The translations under genes and the position numbers were made by a program. From Streptomyces sp. YIM 130001 (GTDB lineage: Bacteria > Actinomycetota > Actinomycetes > Streptomycetales > Streptomycetaceae): 64,000 bases of DNA. Shown here one piece after another: positions 44,605-53,666 of this stretch. Within the stretch, counting starts at the first letter, position 1, and every line of letters starts with the position of its first letter. Below the pieces are notes generated by a model that was not told where the DNA came from, ran no database searches, and was given only the letters and a program-made list of their open reading frames with translations. The stretch spans positions 1 through 64,000 of the forward strand of contig NZ_KZ984551.1 of assembly GCF_003574445.1 (NCBI RefSeq), in the 5' to 3' direction.

Positions 44605-45699
44605 TCACTTCCAGTACGTACCCTGCACCATGGCCTCGAGCGAGTCGTGGTGCAGGATCATCCGGTCCGGGTTCCGCGGCACCGAGATCTCACCGAAGTA
44701 CACCTGCCGATAGGCGATGCGGAGCATCACGGTGGCGTGCCGGCATGCGGCGTAGAGCGTATGGAAGTCCATGTCGCGCGGTGTGTGTCCGGTGAGCGCG
44801 GCATAGCGGGCGACGACGTTCTCCCGGGTGAGGAAGTCCGGCAGTCCGCGCTGTCCGGTGCTGGTGGTCAGATCCTGGAAGAAGCGGTGCAGGTACACGG
44901 TCCAGCCCAGGTCCACCTCGCGCGGGGCCACTGCCGCCATCTCCCAGTCGAGTACGGCGGCGGGTTCGAAGCCGTCGTAGATGATGTTGCCGATCCTGGC
45001 GTCGCCCCAGTTCAGTACGGGTGTGCCGGGGTCGTGCGGCCAGAGTTCCTCGAGTCGGTCGAAGGCGGCCTCGATCAGGGGTGAGCGCGGTAGTCCGTCC
45101 ACCACCCAGGCGTAGTAGGCGCGTTGGGCGGTGACGTGGCGGCGCAGTGCGCTTTCCTCGCCGGGAGGGGTCAGGAACTCGGCTCGTTCGACGGGGAATT
45201 GGTCGTGCAGGCGGGCGAGCAGCCCGATCGTCGCGCGCTCCAGCGCCGCCCGCTGCGCGTCGCTCGCGGAGTGCAGCCAGTTGCCCTCGTAGGTGTAGGG
45301 CATGACGTCCGGCGGGACGCGCCCCTCGACACGTTCCATCACGAAGAACGGGGCGCCGAGCGGGCCGGGGTCCGGCTCGTACCACTGCACCGCGGGCACC
45401 GGCAGGGTGGTGGTCCGGGCCACCTCGGCCATCAGCCGGTACTGGCGCCCCAGGTCGTACTCCGGGAAGACGGTGTACGCGGCGGGGTCGGCGGCCAGCC
45501 GCAACGCGCATGCCCTCAGGGGTGGTTCGGGATGGTCGACGTCGAAGAGGAGGGTCTCGCTGGACATCCCGTTGGACTCCGGGATCCGCAGACCGGTGAC
45601 GCGTGCGCCGGGCAGGCGGGCGGCGAGCCAGGCGCCGAGGCGGTCGGCCAGGTCTTCGGGGTCGCGGGTGCTGATGCGGGGACGCGGTACGGCGGCCAT
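44605..45699 (-). CDS. Phosphotransferase-like protein (APH/ACAD10 type)
   Basis: This 364-residue protein has the aminoglycoside phosphotransferase/choline kinase fold, with the VLNWGDARIGNIIYDG catalytic loop and VLDWEMAAVAP metal loop. The usual H-G-D is W-G-D, as in ACAD10-like proteins. The first part binds ATP (SETLLFDVDH). It may phosphorylate a hydroxyacyl or sugar substrate. ATG at 45699 has GAGGAGG upstream. It is 16 bases after the AttH-like gene, so the two are probably an operon. Confidence 0.85.
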   Translation of the reverse strand: MAAVPRPRISTRDPEDLADRLGAWLAARLPGARVTGLRIPESNGMSSETLLFDVDHPEPPLRACALRLAADPAAYTVFPEYDLGRQYRLMAEVARTTTLPVPAVQWYEPDPGPLGAPFFVMERVEGRVPPDVMPYTYEGNWLHSASDAQRAALERATIGLLARLHDQFPVERAEFLTPPGEESALRRHVTAQRAYYAWVVDGLPRSPLIEAAFDRLEELWPHDPGTPVLNWGDARIGNIIYDGFEPAAVLDWEMAAVAPREVDLGWTVYLHRFFQDLTTSTGQRGLPDFLTRENVVARYAALTGHTPRDMDFHTLYAACRHATVMLRIAYRQVYFGEISVPRNPDRMILHHDSLEAMVQGTYWK

Positions 45700-45715
45700 G
45701 TGTCCTCCTCGGGAA

Positions 45716-46837
45716 TCAGGGCGCGGTGGAGTCGAACCCGGTGAATCCGCTCGGGTCGTGGCGTCCGAAGCTGCCGTGCTCGAAGATCCCGTAGCCGGTC
45801 CGCCCGTCGAGGGTGAAGCGTGCGGCATGGTCGGTCACTCCGTAGCCCGCGAGCGGGTGTGCGGCGGGGTCGGAGAGGTCGTAGGTCCGACGATCGGTCC
45901 AGTCGCGGCCGCGCCAGGTGCCGTGCTGCCAGTCGTCGGCCGGCGGGTATCCGGCGCCGATGGCGAGGGGTGACGAGAGGACGATCTCCGCGCTCATCTC
46001 GAGCGGACTGCGGTCGGGGCCGGTCAGGTGCAGTACCGCCCGTTCGGGGTGGCGGGTTCCGGAGCGGTAGGCGATCTCCGTGTGCGGCCAGCCGAGTTGG
46101 AGGTCGCGGTGGCCCGGGCGGACGAGCAGCGCCTCGTTGAGGCTGCGGTGGCCGTCGGCGTCCTCCTGGACGATCACCATGACGAAGCGGTCCTCGAACC
46201 GCACCGGCACCCAGAGCCAGTGAAAGCCCTCGGGCCGCCCCTCGTCGCCGGCCCGTCCGGCGTCCTCGCCGGGGATCGGCCGCACGCCCCAGCTCCGGTC
46301 CCTGGTGCCGGTCCACTCCCCCGACGTCACCCGGATCTCCGTACCGCCCACGCGCAGCACCCCCGAGACGCTGCCGGCCTGGACGAACCGACGGCCCTCC
46401 AGGGTGAGTCTGCCGCCGCGCCGCTGCACATGGTGCGGCTCCCACACGGCGGGGAAGTCGGCGGTCCAGGTGAGGTCGTACGACAACGAGTCCGCGCCGT
46501 CGCCCGCACAGCGCAGGCGCAACCGCTTCAGCGGCTCCTCGACGGTGATGCTCAGCGGTCCGACCCGCAGGTCCATGCGGTCGTCGCCGAGCGCGTCCGA
46601 GGCCCGTACGGCATGCAGGGTGTCGCCGATGCGGACGGTGGCGTAGGCGTCGATGACACCGGCGTTGGGGTAGACGCCGAGGCCGAGGATCAGCAGATGA
46701 CGTCCCGCGTGGTCGAAGATGTGGAAGATGCAGCGGTCGTAGGCGTTCCGGTCTCCGGTCGCCACATGCTTCATGGAGAGCGGCACTTGATGGACCGGGT
46801 ACTCGTCGAGCGGAACCGGCCGGTCATCCTCGGCCAT
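45716..46837 (-). CDS. AttH/CrtC-like lipocalin-fold protein
   Basis: This 373-residue protein resembles the AttH/hydroxyneurosporene synthase (CrtC) fold, two beta-barrel domains with SWGVRPIPG and GFHWLWVPVRFEDRFVMV strands. It has no signal peptide. These proteins bind or modify lipids or isoprenoids, but the assignment is weak. ATG at 46837 has GGGAGG upstream; the frame stays open upstream. The phosphotransferase-like gene follows, and they may act on the same hydrophobic substrate. Confidence 0.7.
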   Translation of the reverse strand: MAEDDRPVPLDEYPVHQVPLSMKHVATGDRNAYDRCIFHIFDHAGRHLLILGLGVYPNAGVIDAYATVRIGDTLHAVRASDALGDDRMDLRVGPLSITVEEPLKRLRLRCAGDGADSLSYDLTWTADFPAVWEPHHVQRRGGRLTLEGRRFVQAGSVSGVLRVGGTEIRVTSGEWTGTRDRSWGVRPIPGEDAGRAGDEGRPEGFHWLWVPVRFEDRFVMVIVQEDADGHRSLNEALLVRPGHRDLQLGWPHTEIAYRSGTRHPERAVLHLTGPDRSPLEMSAEIVLSSPLAIGAGYPPADDWQHGTWRGRDWTDRRTYDLSDPAAHPLAGYGVTDHAARFTLDGRTGYGIFEHGSFGRHDPSGFTGFDSTAP

Positions 46838-47027
46838 GTGGACCTCCCTGGACGCGCGCTGAACGGCGTGCCCGGAGGGGTGCGGCCCCCGGCAATTCGT
46901 ATGACGGTACGTCAGTTCCCGGTGCGGGGGCCAGAGTCGCGCAACCACCCGAACGACCTGCCCCTTGGGACACACGGTCGAATCCGGCGAGGAGTGACCC
47001 GGGGCGCGGGTGAGGCGTTGGCCAGGC

Positions 47028-47363
47028 ATGACAACGATGCACGAGGCGGTGGACAGACGGCGCGAGCGCTACGCTCCGCCTCCCGCAGAATCGGTTCGGC
47101 AGACGGAGGCGCAGCAGACCGGCGCGCGCCCGTCCGATCCGCCCATCTACCGGGAGATGCTCGCGCTCTGGGCGCAGCGCGGCCGCACCTTGCCGGGGCT
47201 GCGTGACGCGGAGTGGAACCGCCTCTCGGCCCCCATGGTGCGCGCTGGCCAGTTCGGCGGGACGGCGGCCACGAGCAGCAGCACGACCGGAGTGTTCAGC
47301 GTGCCCCCGACGGGAGTGCCCGGCGCCGGTGCGACGCGGGATCCACGAGGTGAGGGCCGATGA
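47028..47363 (+). CDS. Hypothetical protein
   Basis: This 111-residue protein has an Arg/Glu-rich start, a short hydrophobic-basic section (YREMLALWAQRGRTLPG) and a Gly/Ser/Thr/Pro-rich tail. No family was recognised. ATG at 47028 has no strong ribosome site; an ATG at 47037 is possible. It is divergent from the AttH-like gene. Confidence 0.5.
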   Translation: MTTMHEAVDRRRERYAPPPAESVRQTEAQQTGARPSDPPIYREMLALWAQRGRTLPGLRDAEWNRLSAPMVRAGQFGGTAATSSSTTGVFSVPPTGVPGAGATRDPRGEGR

Positions 47364-47526
47364 GCGGGCGCGGGATCTGACCTCTCCGGTCGGCACGGCA
47401 CGGTTCGCCCTCGGGGTGGGCGAATCGCCTTACGGGGGCGCGGAGTTGACGGGCGCCTCGGGAGTCCGCGGGGTGACATCTCGTGGCGGTCGCGGACGCC
47501 CGTGCGGGACCGGGAGCCGGAAGCGG

Positions 47527-47569
47527 ATTGGTCCGAACCATTGACCGCACTGGTCTAGTCCTCTACTTT
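47527..47569 (+). promoter_or_regulatory. Chitinase promoter with two DasR-like sites
   Basis: TTGACC (47541-47546) and TACTTT (47564-47569) are spaced 17 bases. Two direct repeats overlap it: ATTGGTCCGAACCATT at 47527-47542 and ACTGGTCTAGTCCT at 47549-47562, about two helical turns apart. They match the paired 12-base repeats of Streptomyces chitinase promoters bound by DasR. Confidence 0.8.
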
Positions 47570-47661
47570 TCTGGCACTGCTCTACGCGTGCATGTCAAGC
47601 ACGTGATGTGCACGAGGTCGATCGCACCAGCCCTTTCCTCCCGTCCCCTCGAGGAGAAACG

Positions 47662-48900
<1,239 letters not shown>

Positions 48901-48937
48901 TCAGGGCCTGACGTTCGGGTCAGCAGTTCGGAAGAGA

Positions 48938-48970
48938 CAGGGGCAGGGGCCGCGCGGCTCCCTGCCCCTG
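48938..48970. terminator. Hairpin between chitinase and small membrane protein genes
   Basis: Perfect 11-base arms CAGGGGCAGGG and CCCTGCCCCTG enclose an 11-base loop, between convergent genes; usable in both directions. Confidence 0.75.
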
Positions 48971-48990
48971 CGTCGTCGTACCGCCGGAGG

Positions 48991-49137
48991 TCAGAGCAGT
49001 CCGGCCTGGGTGACGAACATGGCGAGCACGACCACGAGCGTCCAGCCGAGCACGTGCTCGAGGATCTTCGGCCCGTCGTCCTTCGGGCCCCCGGTGCTGG
49101 CCCGGAGACGCTCGGCGGTGGCAGTGGTGGCGGTCAT
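48991..49137 (-). CDS. Small membrane protein (48 aa)
   Basis: This small gene is too short for usual ORF cut-offs. It encodes MTATTATAERLRASTGG..., ending in a membrane helix (LGWTLVVVLAMFVTQAGLL). The first half has KDDGPKILEH. The ATG at 49137 and TGA at 48991 fit a clean single frame with Streptomyces codon use. A weak GAGTGAG site lies upstream. It is convergent with the chitinase gene. The function is unknown; the layout suggests a conserved genus-level membrane peptide. Confidence 0.75.
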   Translation of the reverse strand: MTATTATAERLRASTGGPKDDGPKILEHVLGWTLVVVLAMFVTQAGLL

Positions 49138-49407
49138 GGCGGCTCACTCAAGGTCGTCGTGCAGGTGTGTTCCCCCTGATGCCCGCCCAGACTGCCATCC
49201 GGTCCGGGGGCCGGGGTAGAGAGCTGGGTCACGCCCCGCGCCGGCCGCCTTGCGCGCACCGGGCTTCGGCGCATCCGGCGTGACCAGGGTCACCGGACCG
49301 CGGGGCCGGATACCGGTCACCGGCCCTGCCCGGTGCCGGCGGTGTCGCACAGCGCACGGTCGACGAGGTCGCTCGCGGACCGCTGTCGCCCGAGCGTGCG
49401 CTCGGGG
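49138..49407. other. Non-coding region before the decayed zone
   Basis: No gene is supported. It holds a CCCGAGCG-TG-CGCTCGGG hairpin at 49389-49406 and GGTCACCGG repeats around 49290-49320. Confidence 0.4.
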
Positions 49408-49487
49408 GACGCCGCCGGTGCCCTAGACGCTCCCGTCGTCGGCGTTGTGGCGTTGTGGCGTTGAGTACAGAGCCAGATGTTCTCGCG
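49408..49487 (-). pseudogene. Fragment of the C39-like peptidase gene
   Basis: This stretch repeats 51027-51104, the 3' part of the C39-like gene, with GACGCCGCCGGTGCC identical in both and the segment GAGCCAGATGTTCTC shared. It encodes a broken version of ENIWLRTQRHNA, with an 8-base duplication (GTTGTGGC twice) and a TAG stop. It is a relic of a duplication, lying about 1.6 kb from the intact copy. Confidence 0.75.
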
Positions 49488-49580
49488 GGATGCGTCCACC
49501 GGGAGCCTCGACGGTTCATCCGCCTTCATGGGCGAGGGGGCCGAGGGCTTCGGCCTGGATCTCGGCGGTCAGGGCTGGGG

Positions 49581-50502
49581 GCCACGCGCTCCTGGGTGGA
49601 GGAGGAGCTCTCCGCGGCGGAGCGCATCAAAAGGTCGAGCGGCTGCGCGGTGACTGGACGTCGGACATGCGCCGCCTGGATCTCTGCGATCCGGAAGGTC
49701 GGGCGCTCACTCGTCCTGCGGTCCTTCGTCAAGCCCTTCTTCGTTCGACACGCGGAGGGCCTGTTGACCCGCGAGACGAGCATCCTGCGCCCGCTCGGTG
49801 GCACGGATGTGCCCGCTGCCACGCTCGTGGCGGTGGATGCGACGGCGCAGTTCTGCGATCACCCCTCCTTGTTGAAGTCCCAGCTGCCGGGGACCGTGCA
49901 CCTGGACGATCAGGGCGCTGATACCCGCGCTGAACTGCCGGCCCGGCAACTGGTGCGTTATCCGTCGACTGCCGGTGGCCACGCGACAACGGCCACGTAC
50001 CTACCAAGCCCCCGCCTCTCCCGAGCGAGTGACTCCCCCAGCCACTGAACGGCCTGAGCTCTGGCAGCGGGCTGTCGACGTCATCCGCCGCGAGCCCCCG
50101 GCCCGTCAAGGGCCCTTGCTGCACCGGGACTTCCATCCCGGCAACGTCCTCTGCACAGGCACCCACGGTGATCCTCGGATCGGTGGGGTCGTCGACCGGG
50201 TGGAGTCCTCCTGGGGGCCGGCCGACTTGGACGTGGTTCATTGCTCGACGGCTCTCGCCCTGCTGCACGGCAGCCCCGCAGGCATGCACTTCGCCGATCG
50301 CAACCTCGCCGCAGGAGGAACCTTGTCCGACGGCGATGCCGCCCATCTCTACCGGCGGCTGCCGGACGCGCTGGACCTCGCTCCGGACGCGGAGAAGGTC
50401 GCTGTTGCCTGGCGTGAACTGGGCCGCGTCGATCTGACAGCCAGTGTCCTGACTCAAAGGCTGGAGGGATACGTCGAATCCCTTTTCATGCGCTACGCCT
50501 GA
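49581..50502 (+). pseudogene. Phosphotransferase (APH-type) pseudogene
   Basis: Three frames must be joined to read one phosphotransferase. The pieces are TRSWVEEELSAAERIK, then VERLRGDWTSDMRRLDLCDP, then SLVLRSFVKPFFVRHAEGLL to GADTRAEL, then ERPELWQRAVDVIRREPP to GYVESLFMRYA. The single-base shifts lie near 49631, 49710 and 49963. The catalytic loop LHRDFHPGNVL is kept, but the metal loop reads VVDRVES instead of VVDW. The gene is therefore non-functional. The frame from 49975 to 50502 is the largest remaining part. Confidence 0.8.
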
Positions 50503-50701
50503 ACCATCACCTCTGCGGTGACTGCCTGGGTGCCGTCGGTCGTGGACCCGCCGAGCGAGTGCGGTGCGGCCGCGTCGACCACGCAGGGGCACTTGAAGGC
50601 CGAGGGCCAGGCGCGGGGCGGAGTCGGACTGGGGCGTTCGTGACGGACGCCTCCCGCTCTGAGGGGTGACGCTGCCCGAGCACGCACCTAGGCTTCTTCA
50701 C

Positions 50702-50878
50702 ATGTCCCCCACTCCTCCGCCTGGTTCTGCACGGTCTGCTGACGAGCTCAATGAACTGATACGCGCCCTGGTGCTGCGGGCCGGAGGACATCTGGATGCC
50801 GAACAGCGGCGGGAGTACCAAATACTGGTCACGGAGTGGGCCGAGGCGGTCCATGGGCGAGTCGTGAAGGCGGCGTAG
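50702..50878 (+). CDS. Small hypothetical protein (58 aa)
   Basis: This 58-residue protein starts MSPTPPPGSARSADELNE and is a charged helix (IRALVLRAGGHLDAEQRREY, then VTEWAEAV). It resembles conserved small Streptomyces proteins of the same form. ATG at 50702 has no strong ribosome site. It lies downstream of the phosphotransferase pseudogene. Confidence 0.65.
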   Translation: MSPTPPPGSARSADELNELIRALVLRAGGHLDAEQRREYQILVTEWAEAVHGRVVKAA

Positions 50879-50954
50879 CGCCCGCTCGCCGAACTCCCCG
50901 ACGACCTGATCATGCTGGACCGTTCCGCCGAGGAGTTCCGCGTGTGCTGGGTGC

Positions 50955-52313
50955 TCAGCGGATGCCCGCTGCAGCCAGGGCCTTCCTCTGACCTGTTGTG
51001 AGGTCGGTGGGGAAGTAGAGGTAGCAGACGCCGCCGGTGCCGGAGACGACCTCGTCGTCGGCGTTGTGGCGCTGGGTTCTGAGCCAGATGTTCTCCCACT
51101 CGCGGCGCTGGTAGACGCGGCGCACGGCGTCGTTGTCCGGTGAGGCGGGGTCGTTGGCGATCACGTCGCCGTCCGGGGTGAAGCCGACGACGGTCATCAG
51201 GTGCCCGGCCGTGCCGTAGCCCGCGCCGGTCAGCTCCTCCTCGAGGAAGGACTGCGAGGTGATGACCGGGATGCCGGCGTCGACCAGGGTCTCCAGCTCG
51301 TTGAGGGAGCCGAGACGGGTGACGACTGCCTGCAGGTCGTCGTACGTGGCGGCGTAGGCGGCGTTGAACGGCCAGTTGCCGCAGCCCTCGTACTGGTAGT
51401 CGTAGGTGAAGCGGGCCGCGTGACAGACCTGCGGGTCGGCGAAGTCCGGATCGACCCAGGCCAGGTCGTCCTCGGTGGGCTTGCGCCCCCAGTACTCGAT
51501 GATCATCTGCGAGGAGGTCGGGCTGCACCAGGCCTCGCCTCCGTTGTCGTACTCCGGGTACTGGCCGACGTGCGTGTTCTGCGAGTAGCGCGGCACCTCC
51601 AGCTCGCGTGCGGCGGTCGGCGTGGACGCGGGCACGGTGAAGCGGTCCGGTACGTCGGAACCCATCGCTCCGGCGCGCCACACGGTGGGCGTGGCCTCGC
51701 CACCGGGTTTGCGGTACAGGGTCACGCGCAGCTCGTAGGTGACCAGGCGCAGGCCGGAGGCGGGGTCGTCGAGGGAGAGGGTGTCGGTCCATACCGAACT
51801 CTTGCCGTCCGACTGATCGTCGACCGAGGTCCGCCGGATGTCCTCGTCACCGCCGGCCCAACGGCCCATCACGTACCAGGGGGTGCTCGAACCGTCCGAG
51901 TACGCACCGCGCAGCTCGATCTGGATCCAGGTGCCTGCCGGGGCGTCGGCGTTCCACGAGGCGATGACCTCGGTGGCCGGGACGGACAGGGCGTGCGCCG
52001 GTGACGTCCAGGAGGCGAACTCCCAGGTGTCGGTGCGTCCCGTGTGCGGGTCCGCGTAGTCGGTGCTCCCCGCCGGAGTGCCGATGGCCACGCCGGGCCG
52101 GCCGCCCCCGACGACGCGGGTGCCGCGGGCCTTGCCGGCACGCCAGTCCGCGGACGTCGACCAGAAGCGGTTGTCCACCTGCCTGCCCGGGGCGCGCTGG
52201 ACGGAGGCGGTGGCACGGGGGCCGGACGCGGCGAGCGCGGGAGTGGCCGCACTGCCCGCGGCCGCGGCGAGTGCGGCGGCCAGCACGGTTCTGCGCGAGG
52301 TGGGACGGGTCAT
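50955..52313 (-). CDS. Secreted C39-like peptidase
   Basis: This 452-residue protein has a twin-arginine signal (TSRRTVLAAALAA), so it is exported by Tat. The N-terminal half (about 90-230) is a beta-rich domain. The C-terminal half is a papain-like C39 fold with C263 in GEAWCSPTSSQM, H371 in GTAGHLMTVVG and D388 in VIANDPAS. It probably cuts peptides outside the cell. ATG at 52313; a GCCAATATTGGC palindrome lies 165 bases upstream. Part of its gene is repeated at 49408-49487. Confidence 0.88.
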   Translation of the reverse strand: MTRPTSRRTVLAAALAAAAGSAATPALAASGPRATASVQRAPGRQVDNRFWSTSADWRAGKARGTRVVGGGRPGVAIGTPAGSTDYADPHTGRTDTWEFASWTSPAHALSVPATEVIASWNADAPAGTWIQIELRGAYSDGSSTPWYVMGRWAGGDEDIRRTSVDDQSDGKSSVWTDTLSLDDPASGLRLVTYELRVTLYRKPGGEATPTVWRAGAMGSDVPDRFTVPASTPTAARELEVPRYSQNTHVGQYPEYDNGGEAWCSPTSSQMIIEYWGRKPTEDDLAWVDPDFADPQVCHAARFTYDYQYEGCGNWPFNAAYAATYDDLQAVVTRLGSLNELETLVDAGIPVITSQSFLEEELTGAGYGTAGHLMTVVGFTPDGDVIANDPASPDNDAVRRVYQRREWENIWLRTQRHNADDEVVSGTGGVCYLYFPTDLTTGQRKALAAAGIR

Positions 52314-52477
52314 GGGAAGGAGCCCCCAGTCGGGTCGTAGCCGGTCGGTGCGTGTCCGTGGGTGGGGTCGGCGGTCGGTCGGCGGCAGGCCGGTGGGCCT
52401 CGGTCAGGTGCACGACAGTGGGGCAACTATGGCCGGTCACCGGGGACTTCTGCCAGCACCCGGGGACGCGTGGCGCA

Positions 52478-52489
52478 GCCAATATTGGC
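52478..52489. promoter_or_regulatory. AT-rich palindrome upstream of the C39-like gene
   Basis: GCCAATATTGGC is a perfect 12-base palindrome, unusual in such a GC-rich region, in the divergent gap between the C39-like and kinase-like genes. Confidence 0.4.
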
Positions 52490-52591
52490 GTGGACCTCTG
52501 ACGCACGATCAGCGCTCGTGCGGGTCTGACCTGCGGGGGCGCGCTGTCCCCGCACCCGGGCGCGAGGGCGAGCGGCCGTACCCTGGGCCCG

Positions 52592-53254
52592 ATGACCACC
52601 TCCGACCCGGACTCCCCCGCTCCTCGGCCCACCCTCACGTCGTTCGCCCGAGCGCTGTGCGCGCTGCGGCCGTCCTGCGGTCCGGTCCGGCTGATCGGGA
52701 TCGACGGCCACGCCGGTTCGGGCAAGTCGACGTTCGCGGACCGACTGGCCGGAGTGCTCGGCGGAGCGCCGGTGCTGCGGCTCGACGACGTCCGCAGTCA
52801 CGACGCGTTGTTCGACTGGACCGACCGGCTCGACAAGAGCGCGATCGAGCCGTTCCGGCACGGACGGGACGGCGTCGTCACTCCGTACGACTGGGAGCGC
52901 CGGCGGTACGGGCCGGAGCAGCCGGTGGAAGCGGCCCCGGTGGTCCTGCTCGAAGGCGTCGGGGCAGGCCGCGCGTTCCTGCGGCCGCACCTGGCGTGGC
53001 TGGTGTGGATGGATCTGCCGCGCGATGCGGCGTGGACACGGGGGCGCGACCGGGACGGTTCGGTCCAGAGTGAGTTCTGGGACGCGTGGGAGCCCGCCGA
53101 GCGCGCGCACTTCGCCGGCGACCCGACAATCCCGTGGGCGGACACCGTGGTGCGGCAGAGTCCGGAGGGATATGTGCTGCTGCCGGGACCCCGCAGAACC
53201 GCAGGACAGCCCCGCACCGACACGGACAGTGACGGGCCGTCGGCAGTGCGCTGA
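52592..53254 (+). CDS. P-loop uridine kinase-like protein
   Basis: This 220-residue P-loop protein has LIGIDGHAGSGKSTFADRL (Walker A) and LRLDDVRSHD. These are features of uridine kinase-like and nucleoside kinase-related ATPases. The rest has EGVGAGRAFL and VWMDLPRDAAWTRG. The substrate is unknown. ATG at 52592 has no clear site. It is divergent from the C39-like gene and is followed by a promoter and hairpin. Confidence 0.8.
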   Translation: MTTSDPDSPAPRPTLTSFARALCALRPSCGPVRLIGIDGHAGSGKSTFADRLAGVLGGAPVLRLDDVRSHDALFDWTDRLDKSAIEPFRHGRDGVVTPYDWERRRYGPEQPVEAAPVVLLEGVGAGRAFLRPHLAWLVWMDLPRDAAWTRGRDRDGSVQSEFWDAWEPAERAHFAGDPTIPWADTVVRQSPEGYVLLPGPRRTAGQPRTDTDSDGPSAVR

Positions 53255-53293
53255 GACGGCGGAAAAGCGCTTCCAACAGTCCCTCAACTCCGC

Positions 53294-53323
53294 TTGACCC
53301 GGGGGTCGTACAGGTCTTACGTT
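53294..53323 (+). promoter_or_regulatory. Housekeeping promoter of a possible small RNA
   Basis: TTGACC (53294-53299) and TACGTT (53318-53323) are spaced 18 bases. The start would be near 53330, only 30 bases before a strong terminator, so the primary product may be a short RNA. Confidence 0.6.
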
Positions 53324-53329
53324 CTCAAT

Positions 53330-53405
53330 GTGCGCCTTGACAAGGGCCACCCACAGACGCGAAGCCCCCGGTTGTTCCCCCGTGATCGGGGGCTTCGTTC
53401 TGCCC
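53330..53405 (+). ncRNA. Candidate small RNA or attenuated leader
   Basis: This is a predicted RNA of about 70-75 bases ending in the 11-bp hairpin CGAAGCCCCCG / CGGGGGCTTCG (53360-53370 and 53387-53397). It could instead be a leader of the AAA gene 260 bases downstream, with the hairpin as attenuator. An open frame passes through it but has no ribosome site. Confidence 0.45.
53360..53397 (+). terminator. Hairpin downstream of the 53.3-kb promoter
   Basis: Perfect 11-base arms with a 16-base loop, followed by TTCTGCCCTTTG. Confidence 0.75.
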
Positions 53406-53666
53406 TTTGTCCCTTTCGTGTGTGCGCCCGGGCGCCACATGTTCACCCTGGGTCACCGCCGGTCCACACGTCCCGGTGACCGGCGTATGACACTGCACCC
53501 TTCGGTCGACGACACCCTCGCAGGTACGATGCCTGCGGCGGGGCCCCGTGGACGGTCGCGTCGAGCGGTGCCAGAACTCCCGTCCACAGCACAGTGGTTG
53601 ACGAAGGCCTTCGGCAGGCGACTGCCGGCGGGCACACCACGGGGGCACGGCTTGTGGGGGGACGGG

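Noticed and set aside
45716..45745. T-arm-like GGTTCGACTCC on the minus strand
   Set aside because: It encodes the last residues of the AttH-like protein and no tRNA cloverleaf surrounds it. A similar hit near 3226 is also coding.
49455..50048. 197-codon open frame as a gene
   Set aside because: It contains only one fragment of the phosphotransferase and is out of frame with the rest.
53328..53486. Extended N-terminus of the AAA protein
   Set aside because: The frame crosses the promoter-hairpin unit and lacks a ribosome site.
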